Shown piece by piece: positions 9,184 to 16,206 of a DNA stretch of 64,000 nt. The notes under the pieces are model-generated. The model ran no database searches. It was not told the DNA's origin and worked only from the letters and a program-made list of their open reading frames with translations. The DNA lies in contig JBEIQE010000002.1 in assembly GCA_040376705.1 (NCBI GenBank), positions 1 through 64,000 on the forward strand. The letters are read 5' to 3'. Position 1 is the stretch's first letter. Every line of letters starts with the position of its first letter. Both the position numbers and the translations under genes were made by a program. The stretch comes from JBEIQE01 sp040376705. Its GTDB lineage: Bacteria > Pseudomonadota > Alphaproteobacteria > UBA2400.

Positions 9184-9633
9184 TTATCCTCCGGTAGTAA
9201 CTGGCGCTGCTTTTAGTTGTGCGCCTATCTCTGTTTCTATCGCATGCAACTCGTTAATAGTTTGTTCAAGGTCAACGCGCTGCTGCTCAAGTACTTTGAT
9301 ACGTTCCTTGGCTTTGTCCAGCAGGAAGCGCATCTGGTCGGCCTGCTGGCCGTCGTGCTGGTATAGATCGAGGAAGGTTTTGATGGTCTTGAGGCTGAAG
9401 CCAAGACGCTTGCCGCGGCAGATCAGCGCCAGACGGCCGCGATCGCGGCGGCTGAAAATACGGGTAGTACCTACGCGGGTAGGCGTGAGAAGACCCTGGT
9501 CTTCGTAGAAGCGGATCGAGCGCAGAGTAATATCGAACTCACGTGACAGCTCGCCAATGCTGTAGGTCTGATTAGTGGTGCCAGCGTCAATTGCGGCGGG
9601 GGCTTCGGGGGCGGTACGGGCAGTGCCTTCCAT
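9184..9633 (-). CDS. MerR-family regulator of the beta-oxidation operon (LiuR-like)
   Basis: 149 residues. The winged helix-turn-helix begins at about residue 25 (YSIGELSREFDITLRSIRFYEDQGLL) and runs through ICRGKRLGFSLKTIKTFLDLY, followed by a coiled-coil dimerisation helix (LLDKAKERIKVLEQQRVDLEQ). There are no metal-binding cysteines at the C-terminus, which argues against a metal sensor. MerR proteins of the LiuR group control fatty-acid and branched-chain acyl-CoA degradation in proteobacteria. Being first gene of the fad operon, it probably autoregulates the whole unit in response to an acyl-CoA; that ligand is inference. Confidence 0.88.
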   Translation of the reverse strand: MEGTARTAPEAPAAIDAGTTNQTYSIGELSREFDITLRSIRFYEDQGLLTPTRVGTTRIFSRRDRGRLALICRGKRLGFSLKTIKTFLDLYQHDGQQADQMRFLLDKAKERIKVLEQQRVDLEQTINELHAIETEIGAQLKAAPVTTGG

Positions 9634-9681
9634 ATTATTCTCTCGCTTTTCAGTAGGTTAGTTCGGTTTCTAGCCGCATAC

Positions 9682-9694
9682 CCCAACCGTTGGG
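9682..9694. repeat. perfect inverted repeat in the merR leader
   Basis: CCCAAC-C-GTTGGG: two perfect 6-bp arms around a single base, inside the leader between the proposed promoter and the merR start. It could be a second protein-binding site or a small RNA stem. Confidence 0.45.
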
Positions 9695-9697
9695 ATA

Positions 9698-9711
9698 TAA
9701 CGTATGCGTAA
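9698..9711 (-). promoter_or_regulatory. candidate MerR/LiuR-type operator
   Basis: Read on the minus strand this is TTACGCATACGTTA, an imperfect inverted repeat (TTACG, 4 nt, CGTTA) resembling the TTACGT-ACGTAA type of LiuR site described in proteobacteria. It lies just downstream of the proposed -10 box of the merR promoter, near the expected start point. Assignment is by resemblance only. Confidence 0.4.
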
Positions 9712-9715
9712 TTAA

Positions 9716-9744
9716 TAGATAAGTGGTTAAGCCTCTGATTTCAA
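9716..9744 (-). promoter_or_regulatory. sigma-70-like promoter of merR-fad operon
   Basis: On the minus strand, TTGAAA (9739-9744) and TATCTA (9716-9721) are separated by exactly 17 nt. The predicted start point is near 9708, giving a leader of about 75 nt to the merR ATG. No other comparable pair was seen upstream of the operon. Confidence 0.5.
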
Positions 9745-9983
9745 TGTATCCCGGTGCGACAAAAAAACGGAAATAAGATAAAAATCAACGAGCTAACGGA
9801 GTTTCTTAATTTCACCTTCCCATTAGGTTATACTGCGTTGAACTTTGATTATATTGCGCAATATTACCTAAAACACTTGAACAGATGTTTGTTTGTATAT
9901 GATACATACTCTAGCGTCAACTCTCCCTACATTTTTTTCAGTTTACTTCCGTAAGGTAACATTTGAGGTTTGATATAGTTCCT
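9745..9983. other. AT-rich spacer between merR promoter and rnhB
   Basis: This stretch is clearly richer in A and T than its surroundings and holds no convincing gene. A frame at 9754-9954 (plus, 66 residues, GTG start) has no ribosome binding site and unusual composition and was not accepted. No clear terminator for rnhB was found. The stretch separates two minus-strand operons. Confidence 0.5.
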
Positions 9984-10661
9984 CTAGGTTACGTTTTCCA
10001 GACGGTTTCGGATTGGTGCAAAACTGCGGCGATGGTGGGGTGTGACCCCCAGAGCATCAAGCGCAGTAATATGCTGCTGCGAGCCGTAGCCCGCGTTACT
10101 GGCCCAGCCGTAGCCGGGGTGCTGGGTATCGAGCTGCTCCATCAGGCCGTCGCGCGCCACCTTGGCGATAATCGAAGCAGCGGCGATGGAGAGGCATTTG
10201 GCATCCCCCTCCACAATGGTGCGGGCGGGGCAGTGCAGGCCTTTAGGTGTCTGGTTGCCGTCAATCAGCACAAAGCCGGGTTGACTCGTCAGGCCCTCAA
10301 TGGCGCGGCGCATGGCCAGAAAGGTCGCCTGCAATATGTTCACATCGTCAATCTCGGCTACGCTGGCCTCGCCAAGACTGTAGATGCATATATCCCGCAG
10401 CAGCGGCGCGAGTGCGGCGCGCTTTTTGGCTGTCAGCTTTTTGGAATCAGTAATGCCGGCAGGCAGGCGGCTGAGGTCATGTGGCAAGATCACCGCACAG
10501 GCAATAACCGGGCCCGCCAGCGGCCCGCGGCCCACTTCGTCTACACCCGCAATCACTACGCCGTCATCACGGCCAGCGGCAATTTCGTAGCTGAGGTCGG
10601 GGCAAGAGCTGAACATAGTGCTTTGTAGCAGGTCGCCCAGATGTTCCAAGTATCTTGACAT
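9984..10661 (-). CDS. rnhB: ribonuclease HII
   Basis: 225 residues with the RNase HII motifs in order: GVDEVGRGPLAGPV (DEVGRG, two catalytic acids), DSKKLTAKKR, IDGNQTPKG, ASIIAKVARD with the catalytic Asp, and a C-terminal GYGSQQHITALDALGVTPHHRRSFAP. The enzyme cuts RNA in RNA-DNA hybrids and removes misincorporated ribonucleotides. The predicted N-terminal extension of about 35 residues before the first motif is slightly long; an internal ATG at residue 16 is an alternative start. The gene is divergent from the prepilin-like gene. Confidence 0.96.
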   Translation of the reverse strand: MSRYLEHLGDLLQSTMFSSCPDLSYEIAAGRDDGVVIAGVDEVGRGPLAGPVIACAVILPHDLSRLPAGITDSKKLTAKKRAALAPLLRDICIYSLGEASVAEIDDVNILQATFLAMRRAIEGLTSQPGFVLIDGNQTPKGLHCPARTIVEGDAKCLSIAAASIIAKVARDGLMEQLDTQHPGYGWASNAGYGSQQHITALDALGVTPHHRRSFAPIRNRLENVT

Positions 10662-10682
10662 AAGGTAAGCTAAAATTAAACA
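10655..10682 (+). promoter_or_regulatory. candidate promoter of the prepilin-like genes
   Basis: A perfect TTGACA (10655-10660) is followed after 16 nt by TAAACA (10677-10682) in an A/T-rich stretch 32 nt before the first prepilin ATG. The -35 box overlaps the rnhB start codon on the other strand. The -10 box is weak. Confidence 0.35.
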
Positions 10683-10713
10683 AGCTTAACTATTATTGGG
10701 GTAGAGGGCAGTT

Positions 10714-11352
10714 ATGCAGATTACTACCTACCGCCGTAAAGACTTCAATCTGGTTGAAGCGGCCATTGTGCTTGGTGTTATCGGTCTGGTGATTGGCGGT
10801 ATCTGGGTGGCGGCTGCAAGCGTACAGCGCGAAAACCGGCGGCAGGAAATTCAGGCAACCTCAATCCGGCTGTATGAGAGTTATCGCTCCATATGGCCGC
10901 TCTCGCTTCCATTTACGCCGAACTGCGGACCGATTGTTTGCCTTACAGATACAATCATTACGCCAACAGTGCTTGGCTCGACAGCACCTGCTGCCTATCA
11001 GAGCAGCCTTGAAGACCCGAACTCATCCTATGCGTATCTTTCGGCAGCAGGTATTTATTATCAGGTCATTGGCTGGCCAGCTGCGGTTATGGGAACCCCG
11101 CCGGGCGATATGATCTCCATAAAAGTGGGTCCGCTTGATTACAGCGATTGCGTCTGGCTGGCTGGCAATGTGGACACCTCAACCGGCTGGACGGGAGGTC
11201 GCTTCTACCGCTGGCTCAAGTATGTCTATACAGGACATGAATGGCCCTCACATCAGCACCAAGGCAGTATTAGTGGTATTACGCCCTCATCTGCAGAAAC
11301 AGTTTGTCTGCCAAGCGGCAACTTCGTGAACTTCAATATGGTGCGCCCATAA
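10714..11352 (+). CDS. prepilin-like protein 1, Asp at the cleavage position
   Basis: 212 residues. The N-terminus is a type III-signal pilin start: basic leader (TTYRRKD), then FNLVEAAIVLGVIGLVIGGIW with Glu at +5 and a long hydrophobic helix. The residue before Phe(+1) is Asp, where prepilin peptidase normally needs Gly. The C-terminal part has few charged residues and several cysteines and looks like a secreted globular domain. GAGGG lies 5 nt before the ATG. It is followed 59 nt later by a paralogue. A pilus or pseudopilus subunit is likely; which system is not shown, and no assembly genes are nearby. Confidence 0.7.
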   Translation: MQITTYRRKDFNLVEAAIVLGVIGLVIGGIWVAAASVQRENRRQEIQATSIRLYESYRSIWPLSLPFTPNCGPIVCLTDTIITPTVLGSTAPAAYQSSLEDPNSSYAYLSAAGIYYQVIGWPAAVMGTPPGDMISIKVGPLDYSDCVWLAGNVDTSTGWTGGRFYRWLKYVYTGHEWPSHQHQGSISGITPSSAETVCLPSGNFVNFNMVRP

Positions 11353-11411
11353 CAGCTTCTCGGTACGCATCATATATTGGCCGGTTGGGAGATGAGTGTT
11401 AGTCTCTCTCT

Positions 11412-11984
11412 ATGAAAGTACCGACATATAACGGCAGTCGCGCGTTTAACCTGATTGAATCCACGATTGTGCTGGCAATTATCGGGCTGGTGATTGGCGG
11501 TATATGGTTTGCATCGGCCAGTATCAATGAAGAGCGCCGGGTGAGCGAGCTACGGGCTGCCGTGGTTGGCATACACAGCCGCACTCTGCCGTTATTCTCA
11601 ACTTCCAATGTGAGTGTCGGTAATACCATACTGGCACAGAACGCGCAGCAGTCCGGCATCATGCTGAGTGACTGGGCCTATCAGTCCAGTGGCTATTTCA
11701 TCAACCGGAGTGGCGATCAGATTCAGCTGGTCGTTACCGGCACGCCCTGCACCGGCCTTACCGGCGCCATTCTGGCTGTACGTGTGATAACTACCCGGTC
11801 TGTGTGTACCAAGCTGGTGTCAGGCATGGGTGGCCCACGCAGTAATGTGGGCGCTTTCTATTGGACAACCCAGAACACCTGTCAGCTTGTCAACACCACG
11901 CCACTTACCCTTGCACAGGCACAAACCCGCTGCGCAGCCAATACCGGCTTCAGCCTGCAAATGCCGCTGGGCTCGAGTAACTAG
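11412..11984 (+). CDS. prepilin-like protein 2, Ala at the cleavage position
   Basis: 190 residues. It shares with the preceding gene the start FNLIESTIVLAIIGLVIGGIW and the following ASxxxxxRR-type turn, but diverges afterwards. The cleavage-site residue is Ala instead of Gly. The C-terminal part contains paired cysteines (CTGL, VCTKL, NTCQL, TRCAA), suggesting disulfide-stabilised secreted structure. No good ribosome binding site is seen before the ATG. It probably shares the upstream promoter with prepilin-like protein 1. Confidence 0.7.
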   Translation: MKVPTYNGSRAFNLIESTIVLAIIGLVIGGIWFASASINEERRVSELRAAVVGIHSRTLPLFSTSNVSVGNTILAQNAQQSGIMLSDWAYQSSGYFINRSGDQIQLVVTGTPCTGLTGAILAVRVITTRSVCTKLVSGMGGPRSNVGAFYWTTQNTCQLVNTTPLTLAQAQTRCAANTGFSLQMPLGSSN

Positions 11985-11985
11985 A

Positions 11986-12333
11986 TTACTGTGCCTTCAG
12001 CAGGGCAGTGCAGCTTGCTGTGCGCGGAATGCCTTTGTAACCGCCCGCAGTTTGGCAGCGCTGTACAATCTTGCCGGTATTCAGGTCTGTGCAGGTAGCC
12101 ACGGTTGAGCTTTGGCCAATACCGAAATGAATTACAGCTTCCCTGATCGCCGTACTGCAGACATCAGCTGATTTGACCTTATAGCTGGTCGCTCCAAGCT
12201 CATGCGCTCCCACACTGACAAGATGCGTGGGGGCCGGTGCAGAGGCGGGAACTGGCGCAGGAGCTGGCGCAGCCGAGGCCATACCCATAAAGCATGCGGT
12301 GATGGTAGCGGTTGTAATCTGTGACAGGCGCAT
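11986..12333 (-). CDS. small secreted protein of unknown function
   Basis: 115 residues from the ATG at 12333, chosen because GGGGAG lies 6 nt before it; the frame is open 12 codons further upstream without such a site. The N-terminus is a signal peptide (MRLSQITTATITACFMGMASA), then a Pro/Ala repeat region, then a domain with four cysteines (DVCST, VATCTD, QRCQTA, ASCTA) that could form two disulfides. Periplasmic or secreted location follows from this. The family was not recognised. It is convergent with prepilin 2 with 1 nt between the stops. Confidence 0.65.
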   Translation of the reverse strand: MRLSQITTATITACFMGMASAAPAPAPVPASAPAPTHLVSVGAHELGATSYKVKSADVCSTAIREAVIHFGIGQSSTVATCTDLNTGKIVQRCQTAGGYKGIPRTASCTALLKAQ

Positions 12334-12460
12334 GAAGCTCCCCTCTGTATGAGCGTTCTTGAAAAACACTATGAGGATAAAGACGCGAGTTCAAAACAAA
12401 AATGCACATTCGTGAACAGTTTAACAGAACTGTCATACAGCAATATTTGTTGTGTAGGCT

Positions 12461-14119
12461 TTAGTTAAGCTGGGTGCTATCGGCGACGCGCAGCATGTCG
12501 TCTTTGGGCGCCTCGTACATAGGCCATTCGCCAGAGGCAACTGCGTCAAGGCTCGGCGTTTCATGGCCCAGCTGCAGCTGGTAGATCCAGTAGTTGGCCA
12601 GTACGCGCTCAATGAAGTCACGGGTTTCAGAGGCTGTTACCGTTTCGATGAACAGCAGCGGGTCGTTGCCGTAATCAAGGTTGCGCTGCCACTGGCGGAC
12701 CATACCGGGGCCGCTGTTGTAGGCAGCGAGCAGGTAGAACAGGTTGTTATCGATGCTGCCCTGACCCAGCAGGTACTCAACATACTTCTGGCCGAGGGTG
12801 AGGTTCAGCTCCGGATCGTGCAGCTCGGCAAGATTGGCGCGGTCAAACGGGCGGCCGGCGACATAGCTGGCAGTACGGGGCATCAACTGCATAAGGCCAG
12901 TGGCGCCAGCGCTGCTGCGGGCAGCGGTGTTGAACTGTGATTCCTGACGCACCAGCGCGAAGATGAGGGCGCGGTCAATCTTGAAGCCTTCTTCAGGCTC
13001 CCAGCGCGGCAGCGGGTAGAGGGCCGCGTCATACAGCGCACCATCCGGGGCGGGAATGGCAGTGCCAAGGCGCATGGCAAGGCCGGGCAGGTTGGCGGTT
13101 GAAGCAACGGCCACCAGCGCTTCTTCAAGGCTGTCGTTACGGCGGGGCTGCAGCGAGCGCAGCTCAACCTCGGCCAACTCAAGCTGGCCAATCTGCAGCA
13201 GGGCCAAAGCACGGCTACCCGCCGGCTTTTCAGCAAGTGCTAACAGATGCTCGCCGCGCAGGTCGGGCACAGCCCAGTTCAGGTCGGTCTCAACGCCCAG
13301 CTGGCGGCTGGCCAACAGGCCGTAGAAGGTGCGGGGGTGGGCAGCGGCACGGCGCAGCCACGAGGTTACTTCGGTCGGGCGACCAAGGCGGGTGAGGCAG
13401 CGGGCAGCCCAGAAGGCACCGGCGGTCTGGTCCCACGGGTTAGCATCGTCATTACGGGCCAGCTGCTTGAACTGCTCGAGCGCCAAGGCATAGTCGCGCT
13501 GTTTCCAGGCTTCAAGGCCATCGCGCCAGGTCTGGTAGCTGCCCGAGCCCATAACGGCAGCGGCGGGCAGGCCGCCACGGACGCCACGGCCAGCCTGCGG
13601 GCTGTCGAGCGCGCTGCGGTCGGCGCGGGGGCGGCGCTTAAGCGCCAGAGAGTGAATGCGGCCAGCCTCGTTCAGGTCGGCGTATTTATCGAGCCAGACG
13701 CGCAGCTCTTCGTAGCTGGTGGTGTAACCCTTGCTCAGGTAGCGCTGCGCCAGAATGTGGCCCATCAGGCGCTGATCGGTGATTTTAGCCATAACGGCAT
13801 CGGCGGCGGCGATATCGCCCAGACCCTGAGCCTCAAAAGCGGCACGATAAAGCTCAACATCGCGGGTATCGAGCAGAATGCCGGTCGCCTTTTCGTCCAG
13901 CAGCTCGGCCAGCGCGAAGTTCAGCCATGCACCGCGGCGATCGGCTGGCGCTGCAACAGCACCGGCCACATCGGGCGAGAGGGCATCACTAGCGGCGACA
14001 CCGCCCCCGGCTACGATAAAGCCGAAGAGGGTAAGAGCTGTGACGGTTCGGACCAGACGGGGCGGTAAGGCCTTGGGGCTGATCCGGAGGGCGGAGGTTT
14101 CCGACTGCATGTCGCCCAA
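12461..14119 (-). CDS. slt: soluble lytic murein transglycosylase
   Basis: 552 residues. A hydrophobic N-terminal segment (about residues 24-44) acts as signal or anchor. A long alpha-helical, TPR-like region follows, then a C-terminal SLT domain: catalytic Glu in ALVRQESQF, then SSAGATGLMQLMPRTA, LNLTLGQKYVEYLL and YLLAAYNSGPGMVRQW. Such enzymes cleave the glycan strands of peptidoglycan to 1,6-anhydro products in the periplasm. The size is slightly below E. coli Slt70. It lies about 100 nt after the UDG gene on the same strand; whether it has its own promoter is unclear. Confidence 0.93.
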   Translation of the reverse strand: MGDMQSETSALRISPKALPPRLVRTVTALTLFGFIVAGGGVAASDALSPDVAGAVAAPADRRGAWLNFALAELLDEKATGILLDTRDVELYRAAFEAQGLGDIAAADAVMAKITDQRLMGHILAQRYLSKGYTTSYEELRVWLDKYADLNEAGRIHSLALKRRPRADRSALDSPQAGRGVRGGLPAAAVMGSGSYQTWRDGLEAWKQRDYALALEQFKQLARNDDANPWDQTAGAFWAARCLTRLGRPTEVTSWLRRAAAHPRTFYGLLASRQLGVETDLNWAVPDLRGEHLLALAEKPAGSRALALLQIGQLELAEVELRSLQPRRNDSLEEALVAVASTANLPGLAMRLGTAIPAPDGALYDAALYPLPRWEPEEGFKIDRALIFALVRQESQFNTAARSSAGATGLMQLMPRTASYVAGRPFDRANLAELHDPELNLTLGQKYVEYLLGQGSIDNNLFYLLAAYNSGPGMVRQWQRNLDYGNDPLLFIETVTASETRDFIERVLANYWIYQLQLGHETPSLDAVASGEWPMYEAPKDDMLRVADSTQLN

Positions 14120-14223
14120 ATAGCCAACTGGAAAGGCGATTGCAAGGAGCCTGTTGTTAACTTTTAAGTAGTTAATCTATCTTGACAGAATTTTGTGAAG
14201 TCTTTTTCGCCACTTAAGCTTTC

Positions 14224-15129
14224 TTATACACAGTCGATTTTTTTCTTTAACAACCGCAAATCCCGCCAAGACTCGCGCTTTTGCAGGGGGGTGCTGAGCA
14301 GGTTGGAGGGGTGGTAAGTGACCAAAGCCGACACTGATTCGGGCAGGCCGGGAGAGCTATAGTCCCACCAAACCCCACGCATACGCGTTACGCTCTCTTC
14401 TTTTCCAAGTAATGCCTTGGCTGTGGGGCCGCCGAGTAGAAGTAAAACTTTCGGGCGCACAATCTCGATATGACGCATCAGAAATGGCAGACAAATGGCC
14501 ACTTCTTCGGCTTTGGGTGTACGGTTGCCCGGAGGACGCCAAGGTAAAACATTAGTAATGTATACTTGCTCTCTAGTAAAACTCAGTGCTGAAAGCATTT
14601 TTTCAAGTAATTCTCCGGCTCTTCCAATAAAAGGCCGACCAGAACGATCTTCTTCTTCTGCGGGCGCATCACCGATCAACATCACTTGCGGTTGTAGTTG
14701 GCCCTCGCCAAACACCAGGTTCATGGCACTGTCGCGCAGGCTCAAACCTTCAATTTCTTCCATCGCTTTTTTCAAATCTTCAAGCAGCAATATCTTTGAA
14801 AGGTCAGCTACCGGCAGGCGCAGGGTAGAGGGGGCAGCCGGGCGGCTCGCCGGCGCAGGGGTAAAGCCGGCCGGTGTCGCCGCGGCTTTATCTTGCACCT
14901 TATATATAGGTGAGGGCGCTTCAGCCGCATGCGGGGGCGTATGGGCAGAAACTTGAGTATTCAGCTCAGGCAAAGGCAAGGGCGGCGGCGCCTTGGCCAG
15001 ATTAACCGGCTCCAGCTCCAAAGCCTCATCCGCACCCATCTCGAACTGCCATTTCAGGGCGGCGAGGGCTTCTTGCGTGGTGGCGGGCTGGGTAATTTGG
15101 GGATTAGGGTGGGAATGGGGGTTGCTCAT
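14224..15129 (-). CDS. family 4-type uracil-DNA glycosylase without the iron-sulfur cysteines
   Basis: 301 residues. Residues 1-145 are low complexity, rich in Pro and Ala. The catalytic part begins near LRDSAMNLVFGEG and contains GDAPAEEEDRSGRPFIGRAG (motif A), ITNVLPWRPPGNRTP and the HPS-type motif TYHPSNLL. Classical family 4 enzymes carry CxxC before motif A and Cys in KCRPP; here those positions are Ser/Asp and Trp, so a 4Fe-4S cluster looks unlikely. Alphaproteobacterial members often look like this and are commonly mislabelled as a DNA polymerase part. It removes uracil from DNA. It is divergent from the AlkA-like gene, 74 nt away. Confidence 0.85.
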   Translation of the reverse strand: MSNPHSHPNPQITQPATTQEALAALKWQFEMGADEALELEPVNLAKAPPPLPLPELNTQVSAHTPPHAAEAPSPIYKVQDKAAATPAGFTPAPASRPAAPSTLRLPVADLSKILLLEDLKKAMEEIEGLSLRDSAMNLVFGEGQLQPQVMLIGDAPAEEEDRSGRPFIGRAGELLEKMLSALSFTREQVYITNVLPWRPPGNRTPKAEEVAICLPFLMRHIEIVRPKVLLLLGGPTAKALLGKEESVTRMRGVWWDYSSPGLPESVSALVTYHPSNLLSTPLQKRESWRDLRLLKKKIDCV

Positions 15130-15203
15130 GGCCGGATACCAGCGGTTTGAGGTGCAGCGGTCAAGCTGTTTATAAGCCCCGAATCGCGTGCTACAGGAGA
15201 AAG

Positions 15204-15824
15204 ATGACCCTCTGGATGGATGCCGAAAAAGCCCTTGCGAAGGCCGACCCTCAGCTCAAAGGGCTGATCAAGGCTGTGGGGCCTTGCACCATTAAGCCCG
15301 AAAAGGTCGAGATTTATGCCTCGCTGCTCAGCTCCATTGCGCATCAGCAGCTGCACGGCAAGGCCGCGCAAACCATTTTCGGCCGGTTTAAAGACCTCTA
15401 CGACGGCGCGGTACCCAGTCCTGAGCAGCTGATCAAGACCAAGCTGCCCAAACTGCGGGCCTGTGGCTTTTCCGAGTCGAAGTCGCTGGCGCTGCTGGAT
15501 GTGGCAGCCAAGACCCTCGAGGGCATCGTGCCCACCCGCAAGGCAGCCCTGAAGCTTGAGAACGACGAGCTGATCAAGCGCATGACGCAGGTACGCGGGG
15601 TAGGGCGCTGGACGGTTGAAATGCTGCTGATGCTCAATCTCGCGCGGCCGGATGTGCTGCCGGTCGATGACTTCGGGGTACGCGAAGGCTTTAAAGTGCA
15701 TTACGGCCACATTACCCAGCCCAAACCCAAAGAGCTGGCGGCCTATGGCGAGCGTTGGGCGCCGTGGCGTACGGTAGCGAGCTGGTATATGTGGCGGGCT
15801 TTGGATTTGTCACGCGTCAAATGA
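15204..15824 (+). CDS. DNA-3-methyladenine glycosylase II family (AlkA/HhH-GPD)
   Basis: 206 residues from the ATG at 15204, chosen because AGGAGA lies 4 nt before it; the frame opens 19 codons earlier without a site. SSIAHQQLHGKAA, then the helix-hairpin-helix VRGVGRWTVEM, then VLPVDDFGVREG with the catalytic Asp define the HhH-GPD superfamily, closest to AlkA. It excises alkylated purines. It lacks the N-terminal domain of E. coli AlkA, like the compact yeast MAG/Mag1-type forms. With the divergent UDG it forms a base-excision repair pair. Confidence 0.92.
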   Translation: MTLWMDAEKALAKADPQLKGLIKAVGPCTIKPEKVEIYASLLSSIAHQQLHGKAAQTIFGRFKDLYDGAVPSPEQLIKTKLPKLRACGFSESKSLALLDVAAKTLEGIVPTRKAALKLENDELIKRMTQVRGVGRWTVEMLLMLNLARPDVLPVDDFGVREGFKVHYGHITQPKPKELAAYGERWAPWRTVASWYMWRALDLSRVK

Positions 15825-15859
15825 CGCCTTGGGCGATGGCCTGCAAATAATCCGAGGGA

Positions 15860-15888
15860 TTGCAATGTTCAGCTGGCTTGCTAATAAG
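15860..15888 (+). promoter_or_regulatory. candidate promoter of the entericidin-like pair
   Basis: TTGCAA (15860-15865) is followed after 17 nt by AATAAG (15883-15888), with overlapping alternatives TAATAA and TAAGAT. The first lipoprotein ATG is 29 nt downstream. The -10 box is weak, so this is a suggestion only. Confidence 0.3.
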
Positions 15889-15917
15889 ATAAGTGAGTTA
15901 ACACGCATGAGGTTGCC

Positions 15918-16055
15918 ATGAAGAAACTGATCCTGATTGCCCTGTTCGCGCTGCTGCCGCTGGCCCTGACGGCCTGCAACACGGTTGAAGGCATGGGCGA
16001 AGACATCACCGCCGGTGGCCGCGCGATTGATCGCGCTGCTGAAAGCGCTCAGTAA
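15918..16055 (+). CDS. entericidin-like lipoprotein 1
   Basis: 45 residues, ATG with GAGG about 6 nt before it. A lipoprotein signal (MKKLILIALFALLPLALTAC) ends in the lipobox LTAC; the mature peptide starts CNTVEGMGEDITAGGRAI, the conserved entericidin A/B pattern. Entericidins are tiny membrane lipoproteins; in enterobacteria the A/B pair was described as antidote and toxin linked to stationary-phase lysis. Only 16 nt separate it from a paralogue. The function in this organism is inferred from family only. Confidence 0.88.
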   Translation: MKKLILIALFALLPLALTACNTVEGMGEDITAGGRAIDRAAESAQ

Positions 16056-16071
16056 CTTAACGGAGATACTT

Positions 16072-16206
16072 ATGAAAAAGCTTTTGCTGATCCTTACCCT
16101 CGCTTTGCTCCCCACCGTGCTCTCGGCCTGCAATACGGTTGAAGGTGTGGGCGAAGACATCAGCTCGGGTGCACGTGCAACCGGCCGCGCTATTGGTGGT
16201 AACTAG
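16072..16206 (+). CDS. entericidin-like lipoprotein 2
   Basis: 44 residues. The lipobox is LSAC and the mature part CNTVEGVGEDISSGARATGRAI, nearly the same as the first copy up to about residue 30 and then different at the tail. CGGAG lies about 6 nt before the ATG. The tandem arrangement recalls enterobacterial ecnA-ecnB, but both copies here are alike, so which would be toxin or antidote cannot be said. Its stop overlaps the stop of the epimerase-like gene on the other strand (shared CTAG). Confidence 0.86.
   Translation: MKKLLLILTLALLPTVLSACNTVEGVGEDISSGARATGRAIGGN

Noticed and set aside
9754..9954. 66-codon plus-strand frame
   Set aside because: GTG start without ribosome site in an AT-rich spacer; composition is not protein-like.
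9963..10628. Long frame opposite rnhB
   Set aside because: Antisense of a clear RNase HII gene.
13247..14068. Long frame opposite slt
   Set aside because: Gly/Ala-rich shadow of the transglycosylase gene in a GC-rich region.
15918..16206. Entericidin pair called as a proven toxin-antitoxin module
   Set aside because: Both peptides are nearly alike, so roles cannot be assigned from sequence.
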